A program made the translations under genes and the position numbers. The notes beneath the pieces were generated by a model. It was not told the DNA's origin and did not search any database. It was given only the letters and a program-made list of their open reading frames with translations. From Halobacteriales archaeon QS_4_70_19 (GTDB lineage Archaea; Halobacteriota; Halobacteria; Halobacteriales; Haloarculaceae), in assembly GCA_003020985.1 (NCBI GenBank), contig PXRM01000028.1:57596-121595 (forward strand): 64,000 nt of DNA, given 5' to 3'. Within the stretch, counting starts at the first letter, position 1, and the number at the start of each line of letters is the position of its first letter. Shown here one piece after another: positions 10,210 through 21,195 of this stretch.

Positions 10210-10940
10210 GCGTGCCCCCCGCCGGGGCCGTCGTCACCGGTCCCGGCTGCATCGGCCCCCACCACTCCCTCCGCGAGGACCCCCGCCAGCACTCCCGCGA
10301 TGGCGCCGACCATCAGGCCGGCCTCCAGCGGGAGCCCGACGCCCACCGTCGCCACCCCGCCACCGACGGCCGCCGCGGCGCCCGTCGCTTGCCCCTCGAC
10401 GGCGGGAACCAGCAGCGCGAGGAAGGTGAGCGGGACGGCGAAGTCCAGCGGGAGCCAGGCCGGGACGCGCGCGCCGACGACCGCACCGACGACCGTGCAG
10501 ACCTGCCAGACGCCCCACAGCGGTGCCGCGGCACCGAGGTAGAACCAGCGGCGGTTCGTCCCGGGGTCGCGCTCGAACCGGGTCACCGACAGCGCGTACG
10601 CCTGGTCGGTCAGGAGGTACGCCTCCAGCGTCCGCCAGCGCCGCGGCTCGTCGAGCAGTTCGGGTGCGATCGACGCGCTGTACATCACCAGCCGCAGGTT
10701 GATGACGAGCACCGTCACGACGACGAGCGCCAGCGGCGCCCCGTCCCCGAGCAGGCCGATGGCCGCGAGCTGCGAGGCGCCGGCGAAGACGACCACCGAC
10801 AGGCCGACGGCGTCCAGCAGCGTCAGTCCCGCGTCGACGGCCGCGGCGCCCGCGACCAGGCCGAACGGGACGATGCCGACGATGATGGGGGCGACGGCCC
10901 GGGCCCCTGCCAGGAACGCGTCGCGTGCCGACTGTGTCAC
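10206..10940 (-). CDS. azlC: AzlC family branched-chain amino acid transporter permease (GTG start)
   Basis: GARAVAPIIVGIVPFGLVAGAAAVDAGLTLLDAVGLSVVVFAGASQLAAIGLL; NLRLVMYSASIAPEL. Confidence 0.92.
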   Translation of the reverse strand: MTQSARDAFLAGARAVAPIIVGIVPFGLVAGAAAVDAGLTLLDAVGLSVVVFAGASQLAAIGLLGDGAPLALVVVTVLVINLRLVMYSASIAPELLDEPRRWRTLEAYLLTDQAYALSVTRFERDPGTNRRWFYLGAAAPLWGVWQVCTVVGAVVGARVPAWLPLDFAVPLTFLALLVPAVEGQATGAAAAVGGGVATVGVGLPLEAGLMVGAIAGVLAGVLAEGVVGADAAGTGDDGPGGGHA

Positions 10941-11025
10941 GCCCCCGGCTCCGGCGGCTGGCGCGACGAGTCTTGCGGTTCGGCTGTCACGACCGTCGGC
11001 CGTCCCGTGCCACCGCGCTCACTCA

Positions 11026-11105
11026 TACGGATTACGCTACGTCATTTCCACATCGACCGTCCGCACACTGGCGGTCGTCGTGGGAAACAGTTAGCGTAAT
11101 CCGTA
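11026..11105 (+). repeat. 80-bp palindromic element, copy A, flanked by TCA/TCA
   Basis: TACGGATTACGCTA...TAGCGTAATCCGTA perfect 14-bp terminal inverted repeat plus internal inverted repeat TTTCCACATCGACCG/CGGTCGTCGTGGGAAA; two related copies at 36799 and 44997. Confidence 0.93.
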
Positions 11106-11633
11106 TCAGGCGACCTGGAGTTCGTTGCCACAGACGTTGCAGTAGACGACCATCCCGTCGTCCGGCTCGCGAACGCCGTGGCTGGTGATTCCGTCGCACT
11201 CGCTGCAGGGGGCGAACGACTCCAGCGCCTCCCAGTCGTGTCGCGAGTCCGGTGCCGCGATGGCGAGTCCGACGACCTGGCCGTCGGACCTGTTCCGACC
11301 GCACTGGAACTGCCCCGGCGGGAAGCGGATCACCTCGCCGGCGAACACCTCCACGGCCTCCGTCTCCGGCCGCTCGCTCGCGTGCCCCTCGGCGTGGTCC
11401 TCGTCGGGCTCGGGCCCCACGTCGAACGTGGCGGTGCCCTCCACGATGTAGAACACCTCCTCCTGGTCGTGGTGGGTGTGGAGGCCGCCGGAGAACTGCT
11501 CGCCCGGGGAGAGGTCGAACCGGACGACGGTCACGTCCTCGGCGTTCAGCGCGTCCGTGACGGGCCGGCGGTCCTGGTTGACCCCCATCGGATGCGGGTC
11601 CTCCCGTACGTCGTCGATGGCGATGTGCTTCAT
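11106..11633 (-). CDS. Cupin-domain protein with C-terminal Cys-containing segment
   Basis: GGLHTHHDQEEVFYIVEGTATFDVG cupin motif; APCSECDGITSHG...VYCNVCGNELQVA C-terminus. Confidence 0.88.
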   Translation of the reverse strand: MKHIAIDDVREDPHPMGVNQDRRPVTDALNAEDVTVVRFDLSPGEQFSGGLHTHHDQEEVFYIVEGTATFDVGPEPDEDHAEGHASERPETEAVEVFAGEVIRFPPGQFQCGRNRSDGQVVGLAIAAPDSRHDWEALESFAPCSECDGITSHGVREPDDGMVVYCNVCGNELQVA

Positions 11634-11878
11634 GGGCCGTCTGCGAGCGGCCGGTACGTAAGCGTACGTGGCTCGCTCCCCGAGTGGCGGATCCGCGCCC
11701 GGGTAGGTGCCGGGTCGTCCCCTCCGGTTCCGGCACCGTTTACCGACACCACGGCATGCTGTCACACGGCGAAACCCGTGCGAGCGGCCCACAGACGCCG
11801 TGTAGAAGCGCTAGCCTTTTATGCGGGCGTTCGGTACGACCGGCACAGTCTAGTGGCCAGGCGTGGAAGCGCCACGGC

Positions 11879-12826
11879 ATGACACGCAGCGTGCTCGTGC
11901 CGTCGTCACTGGTCCGGGAGGCCGAGGACAAGCGGGCTGCGACCCGCAAGCTCGGCGACGTCGCCCGTGCGGCGGCGGTCTTCCGGGTCGACCGGCTGGT
12001 CGTCTACCCCGACCCCGTCGGGGAGGCGGACGCCGGCTGGGGTGACGACGGGTTCGTGCACACCGTACTCGCGTACGCCGCCACGGCGCCCTACCTCCGA
12101 AAGGAGGCCTGGGGCAGGCGGAGCGAACTGGAGTACGCGGGCGTGCTGCCGCCGCTCCACCTGGGTGCACAGACCGGCTCCGGATCGAACGGTTCGGGGT
12201 CGTCAAGACAGGGCATCGTGACCGAGGTCGGACCTGAGAAGCGCGTCCGGGTCAATTGCGGCCTGCAACACCCGATCTCCCTGCCGGTGCCTCCAGGGAT
12301 GGAGGTGCCGCGCGAGGGGGAGCGCGTGACTGTCAGGGTTTCCTCGCGCGAACCGGTCCGCGCCAGACTCGTCGACGAACCCCAGCCGGGGTTCGACGTC
12401 GAACGCGCGGATCTGGCTGCCACGCTCGCCCGGGCCGACGCCGGCGTCCGTATCGCCGCGTCCCGGTTCGGGACCGAGCTGACCGTCGCCCGACTCGACT
12501 CCCTTCGCGGGGAGTGCGAGGCGGCCGGCGGCTGGACGATGGCGTTCGGCGCCCCCGAACGGGGGCTGCCGGCAATCCTCGGCGAGGACGCCGAGGCCAT
12601 CCGGGCAGCGCGCGAGGGAGCTCCGAGTGAGACTGGTACCGTGGCCGTGGCCGGCCACACAGCGGACGACGACGGCGCGCCCGCGACGGGCGCATCCGAC
12701 AACGAACCGCGCGAACCGCGGTTCGACCTCTGGCTCAACACGGTCCCCGACCAGGGCAGCGAGACGGTGCGAACGGAGGAGGCGATGTTCGCGTCGCTCT
12801 CGCCCCTGCGTCTCCCCCTCGAGTAG
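11879..12826 (+). CDS. SPOUT-superfamily putative RNA methyltransferase located upstream of rpl3
   Basis: MTRSVLVPSSLVREAEDKRAATRKLGDVARAAAVFRVDRLVVYPD; GTELTVARLDSL; conserved position before rpl3 in haloarchaea. Confidence 0.85.
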   Translation: MTRSVLVPSSLVREAEDKRAATRKLGDVARAAAVFRVDRLVVYPDPVGEADAGWGDDGFVHTVLAYAATAPYLRKEAWGRRSELEYAGVLPPLHLGAQTGSGSNGSGSSRQGIVTEVGPEKRVRVNCGLQHPISLPVPPGMEVPREGERVTVRVSSREPVRARLVDEPQPGFDVERADLAATLARADAGVRIAASRFGTELTVARLDSLRGECEAAGGWTMAFGAPERGLPAILGEDAEAIRAAREGAPSETGTVAVAGHTADDDGAPATGASDNEPREPRFDLWLNTVPDQGSETVRTEEAMFASLSPLRLPLE

Positions 12827-12956
12827 GGGGTTCGGGGGCGCCGAGTGCCACGATGTGCGACGAGGGACGCCCACGCGCGTTGCGTGCGGCGGGGACATAC
12901 AGGACCCTCGTCGCCGGCACGAGACGCCCACCAGACAAGACAGAGGTAGACAACAC

Positions 12957-13964
12957 ATGCCACAACCAAGCAGACCACGCAAGGGCTCGCTGGGCTACAG
13001 CCCGCGGTCGCGGACGGCCAGCGAGGTGCCCCGCATCTCGACCTGGCCCGACGACGGCGACCAGCCTGCCATCCAGGGGTTCGCCGGCTACAAGGCCGGC
13101 ATGACGCACGTCGTCACGATCAACGACGAACCCGACTCCCCCCGCGAGGGGATGGAGGAAACCGTCCCCGTGACGGTCGTGGAGACGCCGCCGGTCCGCG
13201 CCGCGGCCCTGCGTGCCTACGAATCGACGCCGTACGGACAGCGACCGATCACGGAGGTATGGGCCGACGCCGAGAACCGGCACGACGACCTCGAGCGTAC
13301 GGTCTCCGCCCCCGACGAGATGGACGACGCGGACCTCCAGACGGCCCTTGACGAGGGCCGCGTGGACGACGTGCGCCTCATCACGCACACCGTCCCCGGG
13401 GGACTCCCGAGCGTCCCGAAGACGACCCCTGACGTGATGGAGACGCGCGTCGGCGGCCCCGCCGTCGACGACCGCGTCGAGTTCGCCATGGACCTCCTCG
13501 AAGAGGGCGGCGAGCACGACATCACCGACGTGTTCCGCGCCGGCGAGTACGCCGACGTCGCGGGCGTCACGAAGGGGAAGGGCACCCAGGGCCCGGTCAA
13601 GCGCTGGGGCGTCCAGAAGCGGAAGGGCAAGCACGCACGCCAGGGGTGGCGCCGACGCATCGGCAACCTCGGCCCGTGGAACCCCTCCCGCGTCCGCTCG
13701 ACGGTCCCGCAGCAGGGGCAGATGGGCTACAGCCAGCGGACGGAACTGAACAAGCGACTCCTCGCGCTGGACGAGGGCGAGATGGCGCCGGACGGCGGCT
13801 TCGTCAACTACGGCGAGGTCGACGGCCCGTACGCGCTGATCAAGGGCTCCGTTCCGGGCCCGAACAAGCGCCTCCTGCGCTTTCGCCCCGCGGTCCGCGC
13901 GACGAAGCAGCCGCCCCTCGACCCCGAGGTGCGGTACGTCTCGACGGAATCCAACCAGGGATAG
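12957..13964 (+). CDS. rpl3: 50S ribosomal protein uL3
   Basis: MPQPSRPRKGSLGYSPRSRTASEVPRISTWP; KGKGTQGPVKRWGVQKRKGKHARQGWRRRIGNLGPWNPSRV. Confidence 0.98.
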   Translation: MPQPSRPRKGSLGYSPRSRTASEVPRISTWPDDGDQPAIQGFAGYKAGMTHVVTINDEPDSPREGMEETVPVTVVETPPVRAAALRAYESTPYGQRPITEVWADAENRHDDLERTVSAPDEMDDADLQTALDEGRVDDVRLITHTVPGGLPSVPKTTPDVMETRVGGPAVDDRVEFAMDLLEEGGEHDITDVFRAGEYADVAGVTKGKGTQGPVKRWGVQKRKGKHARQGWRRRIGNLGPWNPSRVRSTVPQQGQMGYSQRTELNKRLLALDEGEMAPDGGFVNYGEVDGPYALIKGSVPGPNKRLLRFRPAVRATKQPPLDPEVRYVSTESNQG

Positions 13965-13967
13965 ATC

Positions 13968-14714
13968 ATGGAAGCAACAGTACGCGACCTGGAGGGCGAG
14001 GACGCTGGCAGCGTGGAGCTGCCGGACGTGTTCGAGACGGTCCACCGACCGGACCTCATCAAGCGAGCCGTGCTCGCCGCCCAGGCCAACCGACGACAGG
14101 ACTACGGTACCGACGAGTTCGCGGGCCTGCGGACGCCCGCCGAGTCCCCCGGCTCCGGCCGCGGGATGGCGCACGTCCCCCGGCAGAACGGTGTCGCGAA
14201 GCGCGTCCCCCAGACGGTGGGCGGCCGCGTGGCGCACCCGCCGAAGGCCGAGAAGGACCGCACGCTCGATATCAACGACAAGGAACGGCAACTCGCCGTC
14301 CGCTCGGCCATCGCGGCCACCGCGGACGGCGACCTCGTTCGCGAGCGCGGGCACGCAGTCGACGACGACGTCGACTTCCCGCTCGTCGTCTCCGACGAGT
14401 TCGAGGACCTCCAGAAGACACAGGAGGCCCTCGCCACGCTCGAGTCACTCGGCGTCGCCCGCGACGTCGACCGTGCCGACGACGGCCGGACGGTCCGGTC
14501 GGGCAAGGGCAAGGGCCGCGGCCGGAAGTACAAGCAGCCCAAGTCCGTGCTCGTCGTGACCAGCGAGGAGCCCTCGCGCGCCGCCCGCAACCTCGCGGGC
14601 GTCGACGTCGCGACGGCCGACGAGGTCAACGCGGAGGATCTCGCGCCCGGCACGCACGCCGGTCGACTCACCCTGTTCACCGAGTCCGCCATCGAGGAGG
14701 TGGCCGACCGATGA
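13968..14714 (+). CDS. rpl4: 50S ribosomal protein uL4
   Basis: ANRRQDYGTDEFAGLRTPAESPGSGRGMAHVPR; operon position. Confidence 0.98.
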   Translation: MEATVRDLEGEDAGSVELPDVFETVHRPDLIKRAVLAAQANRRQDYGTDEFAGLRTPAESPGSGRGMAHVPRQNGVAKRVPQTVGGRVAHPPKAEKDRTLDINDKERQLAVRSAIAATADGDLVRERGHAVDDDVDFPLVVSDEFEDLQKTQEALATLESLGVARDVDRADDGRTVRSGKGKGRGRKYKQPKSVLVVTSEEPSRAARNLAGVDVATADEVNAEDLAPGTHAGRLTLFTESAIEEVADR

Positions 14715-14968
14715 CGGGGGACGTCGTCAAGCACCCGCTCGTCACGGAGAAGGCGATGAACAAGATGGACTTCGAGAACAAGCTCGAGTTCGTCTGTGAC
14801 ATGAGCGCCACGAAGGGCGACATCAGGGAGGCGGTGGAGGACCGCTTCGACGTGCGGGTCACCAACGTCAACACCCAGAACAGGATGCAGGGTCACAAGA
14901 AGGCGACAATCACGCTTCACGAGGACGACGACGCACAGGACGTCGCGTCCCGCGTGGGGGTGTTCTAG
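14711..14968 (+). CDS. rpl23: 50S ribosomal protein uL23
   Basis: KHPLVTEKAMNKMDFENKLEFVCDMSATKGDIREAVE; ATGA overlap with rpl4. Confidence 0.98.
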   Translation: MTGDVVKHPLVTEKAMNKMDFENKLEFVCDMSATKGDIREAVEDRFDVRVTNVNTQNRMQGHKKATITLHEDDDAQDVASRVGVF

Positions 14969-15727
14969 ATGGGGCGTCGCATCCAGGGCCAGCGACGTGG
15001 GCGCGGTACGCCCACGTTCCGTGCGCCCTCGCACCGCTACAAGGCGGATCTCTCCCACCGGAAGGTGGAGGACAGCCGGACGGAATCCGGCGACGGCGAC
15101 GTGGTCGCCGGGGAGATCATCGACATCGAGCACGACCCCGCGCGCAGTGCACCGGTCGCGGACGTGGAGTTCGAGGACGGCGACCGCCGTCTCGTGCTCG
15201 CCCCCGAGGGTATCGCCGTCGGGGACACGCTCCAGGTCGGTGTCAGCGCCGAAGTCGCGCCGGGCAACACGCTCCCGCTGGCCGAGATCCCGGAAGGGGT
15301 CCCGGTCTGCAACGTGGAGCGCCAGCCCGGTGACGGCGGGAAGTTCGCGCGCGCCTCCGGCGTCAGCGCGGACCTGCTGACCCACGACCGCAACGCGGCC
15401 GTGGTCCAGCTCCCGTCGGGCGAGGTCCGACGCCTCAGCCCGGACTGCCGCGCCACCATCGGCGTGGTCGCCGGCGGCGGCCGGACGGAGAAGCCGTTCG
15501 TCAAGGCCGGCAACAAGCACCACAAGATGCGCGCTCGCGGTGGGAAGTACCCCACCGTCCGGGGCGTGGCGATGAACGCCGTCGACCACCCGTTCGGTGG
15601 CGGCGGCCGCCAGCACCCCGGCAAGCCGAAGAGCATCTCCCGGAACGCCCCGCCGGGACGCAAGGTCGGTGACATCTCCTCGCGGCGGACGGGCCGCGGG
15701 GGCAAAGGGGGCCGAGACAAATCATGA
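14969..15727 (+). CDS. rpl2: 50S ribosomal protein uL2
   Basis: [56 protein letters not shown]. Confidence 0.98.
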   Translation: MGRRIQGQRRGRGTPTFRAPSHRYKADLSHRKVEDSRTESGDGDVVAGEIIDIEHDPARSAPVADVEFEDGDRRLVLAPEGIAVGDTLQVGVSAEVAPGNTLPLAEIPEGVPVCNVERQPGDGGKFARASGVSADLLTHDRNAAVVQLPSGEVRRLSPDCRATIGVVAGGGRTEKPFVKAGNKHHKMRARGGKYPTVRGVAMNAVDHPFGGGGRQHPGKPKSISRNAPPGRKVGDISSRRTGRGGKGGRDKS

Positions 15728-16152
15728 GTTCCGAATACCAGATCGGCCGCGACAAGGACGAGGAGTTCACGTTCCGCGGTCACACGCTCGACGAACTGCA
15801 GGAGCTGTCGCTGGAGGAGGTCGCGGAGCTGCTACCCGCCCGCCAGCGGCGGAGCATTACCCGGGGGCTGACGACCGAGCAGGAGAAGCTGCTCGAGAAG
15901 GCTCGCGACGCCGAGGAGGAGACGACGGCAAACGACCCGCTCCGGACCCACCTGCGGGACATGCCGATCGTCCCCGGGATGGTCGGCCTCACCTTCGAGG
16001 TGTACAACGGCCACGAGTTCGAGCGGGTCCTGGTCGAGCCGGAGATGCTGGGCCACTTCCTGGGCGAGTTCACCCTCACCCGCACCTCGGTCGAACACGG
16101 CCAGGCCGGCATCGGCGCGACCCGGTCCTCGAAGTTCGTGCCCCTCAAGTAA
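15724..16152 (+). CDS. rps19: 30S ribosomal protein uS19
   Basis: [62 protein letters not shown]. Confidence 0.98.
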   Translation: MSSEYQIGRDKDEEFTFRGHTLDELQELSLEEVAELLPARQRRSITRGLTTEQEKLLEKARDAEEETTANDPLRTHLRDMPIVPGMVGLTFEVYNGHEFERVLVEPEMLGHFLGEFTLTRTSVEHGQAGIGATRSSKFVPLK

Positions 16153-16155
16153 ACC

Positions 16156-16620
16156 ATGGGAATCAGCTACTCGGTAGACGTCGACCCGGACTCCACCGCG
16201 AAAGCGATGCTCCGGGAGCGGCACATGAGCCACAAGCACAGCAAGGAGATCGCAAAGGAAATCAAGGGCATGACGGCCGGCGAGGCCGTCGACTACCTCG
16301 AAGCGGTAGTCGCCGGCGAGCAGTCGGTCCCGTTCAAGTCCCACAACTCCGGCGTCGGTCACCGCAACGACATCGACGGCTGGGACGCCGGTCGCTACCC
16401 CGAGAAGGCGAGCAAGGCGTTCCTCGACCTGCTGGAGAACGCCACCGGCAACGCCGACCACCAGGGGTTCGACGGCGAGACGATGGAGATCATCCACGTC
16501 GCCGCCCACAAGGTGGGCGAGTCCCCGGGGCGCAAGCCCCGCGCGTTCGGACGCGCCTCCGAGTGGAACACCCCGCAGGTCGACGTCGAACTGGTCCTCT
16601 CCGAGGCGGGTGACGAGTAA
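16156..16620 (+). CDS. rpl22: 50S ribosomal protein uL22
   Basis: MGISYSVDVDPDSTAKAMLRERHMSHKHSKEIAKEIKG. Confidence 0.98.
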   Translation: MGISYSVDVDPDSTAKAMLRERHMSHKHSKEIAKEIKGMTAGEAVDYLEAVVAGEQSVPFKSHNSGVGHRNDIDGWDAGRYPEKASKAFLDLLENATGNADHQGFDGETMEIIHVAAHKVGESPGRKPRAFGRASEWNTPQVDVELVLSEAGDE

Positions 16621-17654
16621 TGGCGGACGAGCATCAGTTCATCGAGAACGGTCTCGAGCGGACCCAGATCGACGAGTTCTTCAAGTCCGAACTGTCCCGA
16701 GCGGGCTACGGCGGCATGGACGTCGCCCAGACCCCGATGGGGACCCAGATCGTCCTGAAGGCCGAGAAGCCCGGGATGGTCATCGGCAAGGGCGGGAAGA
16801 ACATCCGGAAGATCACGTCCGAGCTCGAGTCCCGCTTCGACATGGACGACCCGCAGATCGACGTTCAGGAGGTTGACGAGCCGGACCTGAACGCCCAGAT
16901 CGTCGCCGACCGGCTGGCCAACGCACTCGAGCGTGGCTGGTACTTCCGGAAGGCCGGCCACACGACCATCGACCGCATCATGGAGTCCGGCGCGAAGGGC
17001 GCCGAGATCGTCCTGAGCGGGAAGGTCACGGGCGCCCGCTCGCGCGTGGAGAAGTTCAACCGCGGCTACATCAAGCACAACGGCGAACCCGCCGAGACCG
17101 TCGTCGACCACGGGCAGGGCGTCGCGGTGATGAAACTCGGCACCATCGGTGTCGACGTGAAGATCATCGGCCCCGACGCCGAGCTCCCCGACGACTTCGA
17201 GGTCCACGAGGACGTCGAGGTCGAGGACTACATCGAGGAGCCCGAGGAGGGCGTCGAGGAGCTGCTCGAGGGCGAGCCCGACGAGGCCGACGAAGCGGGC
17301 ACCGCCGGTGAGCACGGTGACGACACCGACGGGCTCGCCGACACCGTCGAGGGCGACGCCGCCGACATCGAGGAGGAGGTCCTCGAGGAGGAGACCCTCG
17401 ACGAGGAGGTCCTCGAGGAGGACGAGGCGCCCGCCGAACCCGTCGAGCCCGACGCGGAGATCGAGGAGGACCTCGACGAACTCGAGGAGTCCGTCGAGGA
17501 GGAGGCCGACGAGCTGCTGGAACAGATGCCCGACGAGGCCGACGAGGGCGCCCAGGCTCCGGCCGATACGGAAGCGAACGAGGAAGCGAAAGCGGACGAG
17601 GCCGGGACCGAGGAGACTGCGGCCGACGATGACGACGAGGAGGGTGAGCAATGA
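16620..17654 (+). CDS. rps3: 30S ribosomal protein uS3 with long acidic C-terminal extension
   Basis: KH domain [20 protein letters not shown]; more than 100 aa Glu/Asp-rich tail. Confidence 0.98.
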   Translation: MADEHQFIENGLERTQIDEFFKSELSRAGYGGMDVAQTPMGTQIVLKAEKPGMVIGKGGKNIRKITSELESRFDMDDPQIDVQEVDEPDLNAQIVADRLANALERGWYFRKAGHTTIDRIMESGAKGAEIVLSGKVTGARSRVEKFNRGYIKHNGEPAETVVDHGQGVAVMKLGTIGVDVKIIGPDAELPDDFEVHEDVEVEDYIEEPEEGVEELLEGEPDEADEAGTAGEHGDDTDGLADTVEGDAADIEEEVLEEETLDEEVLEEDEAPAEPVEPDAEIEEDLDELEESVEEEADELLEQMPDEADEGAQAPADTEANEEAKADEAGTEETAADDDDEEGEQ

Positions 17655-17854
17655 CCATCCTACACGCCGAGGAGATCCGCGACATGACGCCCGCAGAGCG
17701 GGAGGCCGAGCTCGAGGAGCTCGAGACGGAGCTGCTGAACGCGCGCGCCGTCCAGGCCGCGGGTGGTGCCCCGGACGACCCCGGGCGCATCCCGGAGCTC
17801 CGCAAGGCCATCGCCCGCATCAAGACGATCCAGAACGAGGAGGCCGACGAGTGA
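17651..17854 (+). CDS. rpl29: 50S ribosomal protein uL29
   Basis: [39 protein letters not shown]. Confidence 0.97.
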   Translation: MTILHAEEIRDMTPAEREAELEELETELLNARAVQAAGGAPDDPGRIPELRKAIARIKTIQNEEADE

Positions 17855-17856
17855 CG

Positions 17857-18216
17857 ATGCTGACCCCCGAGACGCTGCCGCGCCACGAACTCGCCGGCCT
17901 ACGGGTCCGCGTCACCGACGCCACCCACCGCGGGTACGTCGGCATCGCGGGCCGCGTGGTCGAGGAGACGGAGCGGACGCTCCACGTCGGAGCCAGTGGC
18001 ACGGACGGCGCGGGGGTCGGCGTGCGGCAGGTCCCGAAGGCGGCGGCGACGTTCGAGTTCCGCCTGCCCACGGGGACGACGCCGGACGATGACGCCTCGG
18101 CGCGCCACGGTGGCGTGCAGGAGGCCGAGGAGGCGTACGTGACCGTGGCCGGCGAGCGACTCGTCGCCCGCCCGGCCCGACGGACCGAACACAGAGGTGA
18201 TTCGATATGGCGCTAG
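17857..18216 (+). CDS. rnp1: Ribonuclease P protein component 1 (Rpp29-like); alternative in-frame GTG start at 17851
   Basis: HELAGLRVRVTDATHRGYVGIAGRVVEETERTLHV; conserved rpl29-rnp1-rps17 position. Confidence 0.92.
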   Translation: MLTPETLPRHELAGLRVRVTDATHRGYVGIAGRVVEETERTLHVGASGTDGAGVGVRQVPKAAATFEFRLPTGTTPDDDASARHGGVQEAEEAYVTVAGERLVARPARRTEHRGDSIWR

Positions 18217-18533
18217 GACTGAACGCAACCGAACCTGAGGCGGCCTGTGCCGACCCCAACTGTCCCTTCCACGGGGAGCTCTCCGTGCGGGGCGGGGTCA
18301 TCGAGGGACAGGTAGCCTCGACAGACATGGACAAGACCGTCGTCGTCGAGCGGGAGTACGACGTGCAGGTCCCGAAGTACGACCGGCTGATGAAGCGCCG
18401 GTCGCGGGTCCCCGCACACCACCCGCCGTGCCTCGAGGTAGAGGTCGGCGACACGGTCCGTATCGCAGAGACACGGCCGCTCTCGAAGACGAAGAGCCAC
18501 GTCGTGATCGACAGCAAGGAGGGCGAGAGCTGA
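18207..18533 (+). CDS. rps17: 30S ribosomal protein uS17
   Basis: [57 protein letters not shown]. Confidence 0.98.
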   Translation: MALGLNATEPEAACADPNCPFHGELSVRGGVIEGQVASTDMDKTVVVEREYDVQVPKYDRLMKRRSRVPAHHPPCLEVEVGDTVRIAETRPLSKTKSHVVIDSKEGES

Positions 18534-18931
18534 TGGAGGCACTCAACGCCGACGTCACGCCGGGCCTGGAGAAGGGCTCGCTCGTCCGGTGTGCTGACAA
18601 CACCGGCGCCCGCGAACTGAAGATCGTCAGCGTGTCGGGCTACTCCGGCGCGAAGAACCGGCACCCGAAGGCCGGCCTCGGTGACAAGGTGACCGTCTCG
18701 GTCACCAAGGGGACGCCGGAGATGCGACGGCAGGTGCTGCCCGCCGTCATCATCCGGCAGCGCAAGCCCATCCGCCGTCCCGACGGGACGCGCGTGAAGT
18801 TCGAGGACAACGCGGCGGTCATCGTCGACGAGAACGAGGACCCCCGCGGGACCGAACTGAAAGGCCCCATCGCCCGCGAAGTGGCCGAGCGGTTCGGCAG
18901 TATCGCGTCCACCGCGACGATGATAGTATGA
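18533..18931 (+). CDS. rpl14: 50S ribosomal protein uL14
   Basis: [38 protein letters not shown]. Confidence 0.98.
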   Translation: MEALNADVTPGLEKGSLVRCADNTGARELKIVSVSGYSGAKNRHPKAGLGDKVTVSVTKGTPEMRRQVLPAVIIRQRKPIRRPDGTRVKFEDNAAVIVDENEDPRGTELKGPIAREVAERFGSIASTATMIV

Positions 18932-19293
18932 GCAAGCAGCCATCCAAACAGCGGACACGACAGCGACGTGCGCCGCTCCACGAGAAGCAAAAGCAGGTCC
19001 GTGCCCACCTCTCGGAGGACCTCCGTGAGGAGTACGGCCGGCGGTCCGTCCGCGTCAACGCGGGCGACACCGTCGAGGTCCAGCGCGGCGACTTCGCCGG
19101 CGAGACCGGTGAGGTCGTCGACGTCGACCTGCGGTCGGCGACGATCAACGTCGAGGACGTGACCGTCGAGAAGGCCGACGGGGAGGAGGTTCCCCGCGGT
19201 CTCGACGCGTCCAACCTCGTCGTGACGGACCTCGTCTTAGAGGACGATCTGCGCGAGGAGCGGCTGGAACAGACGGAGGCGGATAGCGAATGA
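18928..19293 (+). CDS. rpl24: 50S ribosomal protein uL24
   Basis: [38 protein letters not shown]. Confidence 0.97.
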   Translation: MSKQPSKQRTRQRRAPLHEKQKQVRAHLSEDLREEYGRRSVRVNAGDTVEVQRGDFAGETGEVVDVDLRSATINVEDVTVEKADGEEVPRGLDASNLVVTDLVLEDDLREERLEQTEADSE

Positions 19294-20084
19294 CGCGCCA
19301 CCAGAAGCGCCTCTCGGTGCCGAAGTCGTGGCCCGTCGAGCGCAAGACCAACCCCTACACCGTGAAGGCCGACGCCGGCCCGCACGGCGAGAGCGGCGTC
19401 CCGCTGCTCGTCGTCCTGCGCGACGTGCTCGGGTACGCGGACTCCCGGAAGGAGACCCGGTACGCCCTCGAACAGGACAGCGTCCTGATCAACGGCGCCC
19501 CGGCCTCCGACGAGGAGCGTCCCATCGGGATGTTCGACATCGTGGAGTTCACGGAGCGCGACGAGCACTACCGCGTCTTCCCCGACGCCGGTGGGCGGCT
19601 CGCGCTGACCGCCATCGACGCCGAGAGTGCGGACTCCCGACTCGGCAAGGTCGTCGGCAAGACCCAGGAGACGGGCGGCGAGACGCAGCTCACGCTGCAC
19701 GACGGCGCCACGCTCCGGACCGGCGACGACCAGATCTCGCCGAACGACTCCGTCGTCGTCTCGAACGACGACAAGTCCATCGTGGCGCACTTCCCGTACG
19801 AGGAGGGTGCGCTGGTCACGGCGGTCCGTGGCAGCCACGCCGGCGAGATCGGCCGGATCGACGAGATCCAGGTCACGCCCGGCTCCTCGAAGAACAACGT
19901 CCTCATCGAGGGCGACGACGAGCGCTTCGAGACGGTCGAGGACTACGTCGTCGTCATCGACGAGAACTTCACTGACGACGAGGGCGAGGCCGAGCCCGAC
20001 GTCACCGCGACCGACGAGGACGAGGCCGACGCCGGCACCGACGACGAGGCCGACGACGTCGAGGAGGTGAGCGACGATGAGTAG
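19290..20084 (+). CDS. rps4e: 30S ribosomal protein eS4 with acidic C-terminal tail
   Basis: [47 protein letters not shown]. Confidence 0.97.
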   Translation: MTRHQKRLSVPKSWPVERKTNPYTVKADAGPHGESGVPLLVVLRDVLGYADSRKETRYALEQDSVLINGAPASDEERPIGMFDIVEFTERDEHYRVFPDAGGRLALTAIDAESADSRLGKVVGKTQETGGETQLTLHDGATLRTGDDQISPNDSVVVSNDDKSIVAHFPYEEGALVTAVRGSHAGEIGRIDEIQVTPGSSKNNVLIEGDDERFETVEDYVVVIDENFTDDEGEAEPDVTATDEDEADAGTDDEADDVEEVSDDE

Positions 20085-20607
20085 CGAGGCCGAGGGCGGC
20101 GAGTTCCACGAGATGCGCCGGCCGCGGATCGAGAAGGTCGTCGTCCACATGGGCGTCGGCGAGGGTGGGCGCGAGCTCGCCAACGCCGAGGAGATCCTCG
20201 CGGAGGTCGCGGGGCAACAGCCCGTGCGGACGACCGCGAAGAACACCATCGGCGAGTTCGGCGTCCGCGAGGGCGACCCGATCGGCGCGAAGGTGACGCT
20301 GCGCGGCGACCCGGCCCGGGAGTTCCTGGAGAAGTCGCTGCCGCTCGTCGAGCTATCGGCGAGCCAGTTCGACGAGTTCGGGAACTTCTCGTTCGGTGTC
20401 GAGGAGCACACCGACTTCCCGAGCCAGGAGTACGACCCGGAGATCGGTATCTACGGGCTGGACGTGACGGTCAACCTCGTCCGCCCGGGCTACCGGGTCC
20501 GCAAGCGCGACAAGGCGGCGAGTTCCATCCCGCCGCGGCACCGACTCGACGCGAACGACGCGGTCGCGTTCATCGAGCAGGAGTTCGACGCGGAGGTTAA
20601 CGAATGA
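20077..20607 (+). CDS. rpl5: 50S ribosomal protein uL5
   Basis: [43 protein letters not shown]. Confidence 0.98.
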   Translation: MSSEAEGGEFHEMRRPRIEKVVVHMGVGEGGRELANAEEILAEVAGQQPVRTTAKNTIGEFGVREGDPIGAKVTLRGDPAREFLEKSLPLVELSASQFDEFGNFSFGVEEHTDFPSQEYDPEIGIYGLDVTVNLVRPGYRVRKRDKAASSIPPRHRLDANDAVAFIEQEFDAEVNE

Positions 20608-20801
20608 GCGAGAGCGAGACGGAGACCGAGCAGGAACACGACGACCCCACCGGCGAGAACGCCGCGAAGCGAACCGGCGTGCAGGAGGCCTGCCAGCGGT
20701 GTGGCCGCGAGCAGGGCCTGGTCGGCAAGTACGACATCTGGCTCTGCCGGCAGTGCTTCCGCGAGATCGCCCGCGGTATGGGGTTCGAGAAGTACAACTG
20801 A
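20604..20801 (+). CDS. rps14: 30S ribosomal protein uS14
   Basis: [36 protein letters not shown]. Confidence 0.98.
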   Translation: MSESETETEQEHDDPTGENAAKRTGVQEACQRCGREQGLVGKYDIWLCRQCFREIARGMGFEKYN

Positions 20802-21193
20802 TGACAGGAAACGATCCACTCGCCGCCGCGCTGTCCGGCATCGACAACGCCGAGCGTGTCGGCCACCTGACACACGAGGTCGAGCCCGCCTCGAACGAGA
20901 TCGGCTCCGTGCTCGAGGTCTTCTACGACCGCGGGTACGTCGACGGCTTCCAGTACGTCGACGACGGGAAAGCCGGGACGTTCGAGGTCGAACTGAAGGG
21001 GGCCATCAACCGATGTGGCGCGGTGAAGCCGCGCTACTCGGCAGGCGCCGACGAGTTCGAGCGCTGGGAGAAGCGGTTCCTCCCGGCGCGCGACTACGGC
21101 GCACTGATCGTCACTACCTCGCAGGGCGTCATGTCCCACTACGAGGCCCGCGAGGCCGGTGTCGGTGGCCAGGTCATCGCCTACGTATACTGA
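20801..21193 (+). CDS. rps8: 30S ribosomal protein uS8
   Basis: [38 protein letters not shown]. Confidence 0.97.
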   Translation: MTGNDPLAAALSGIDNAERVGHLTHEVEPASNEIGSVLEVFYDRGYVDGFQYVDDGKAGTFEVELKGAINRCGAVKPRYSAGADEFERWEKRFLPARDYGALIVTTSQGVMSHYEAREAGVGGQVIAYVY

Positions 21194-21195
21194 CA

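Noticed and set aside
12735-14354. 539-aa minus ORF across rpl3/rpl4
   Set aside because: Antisense shadow of ribosomal genes
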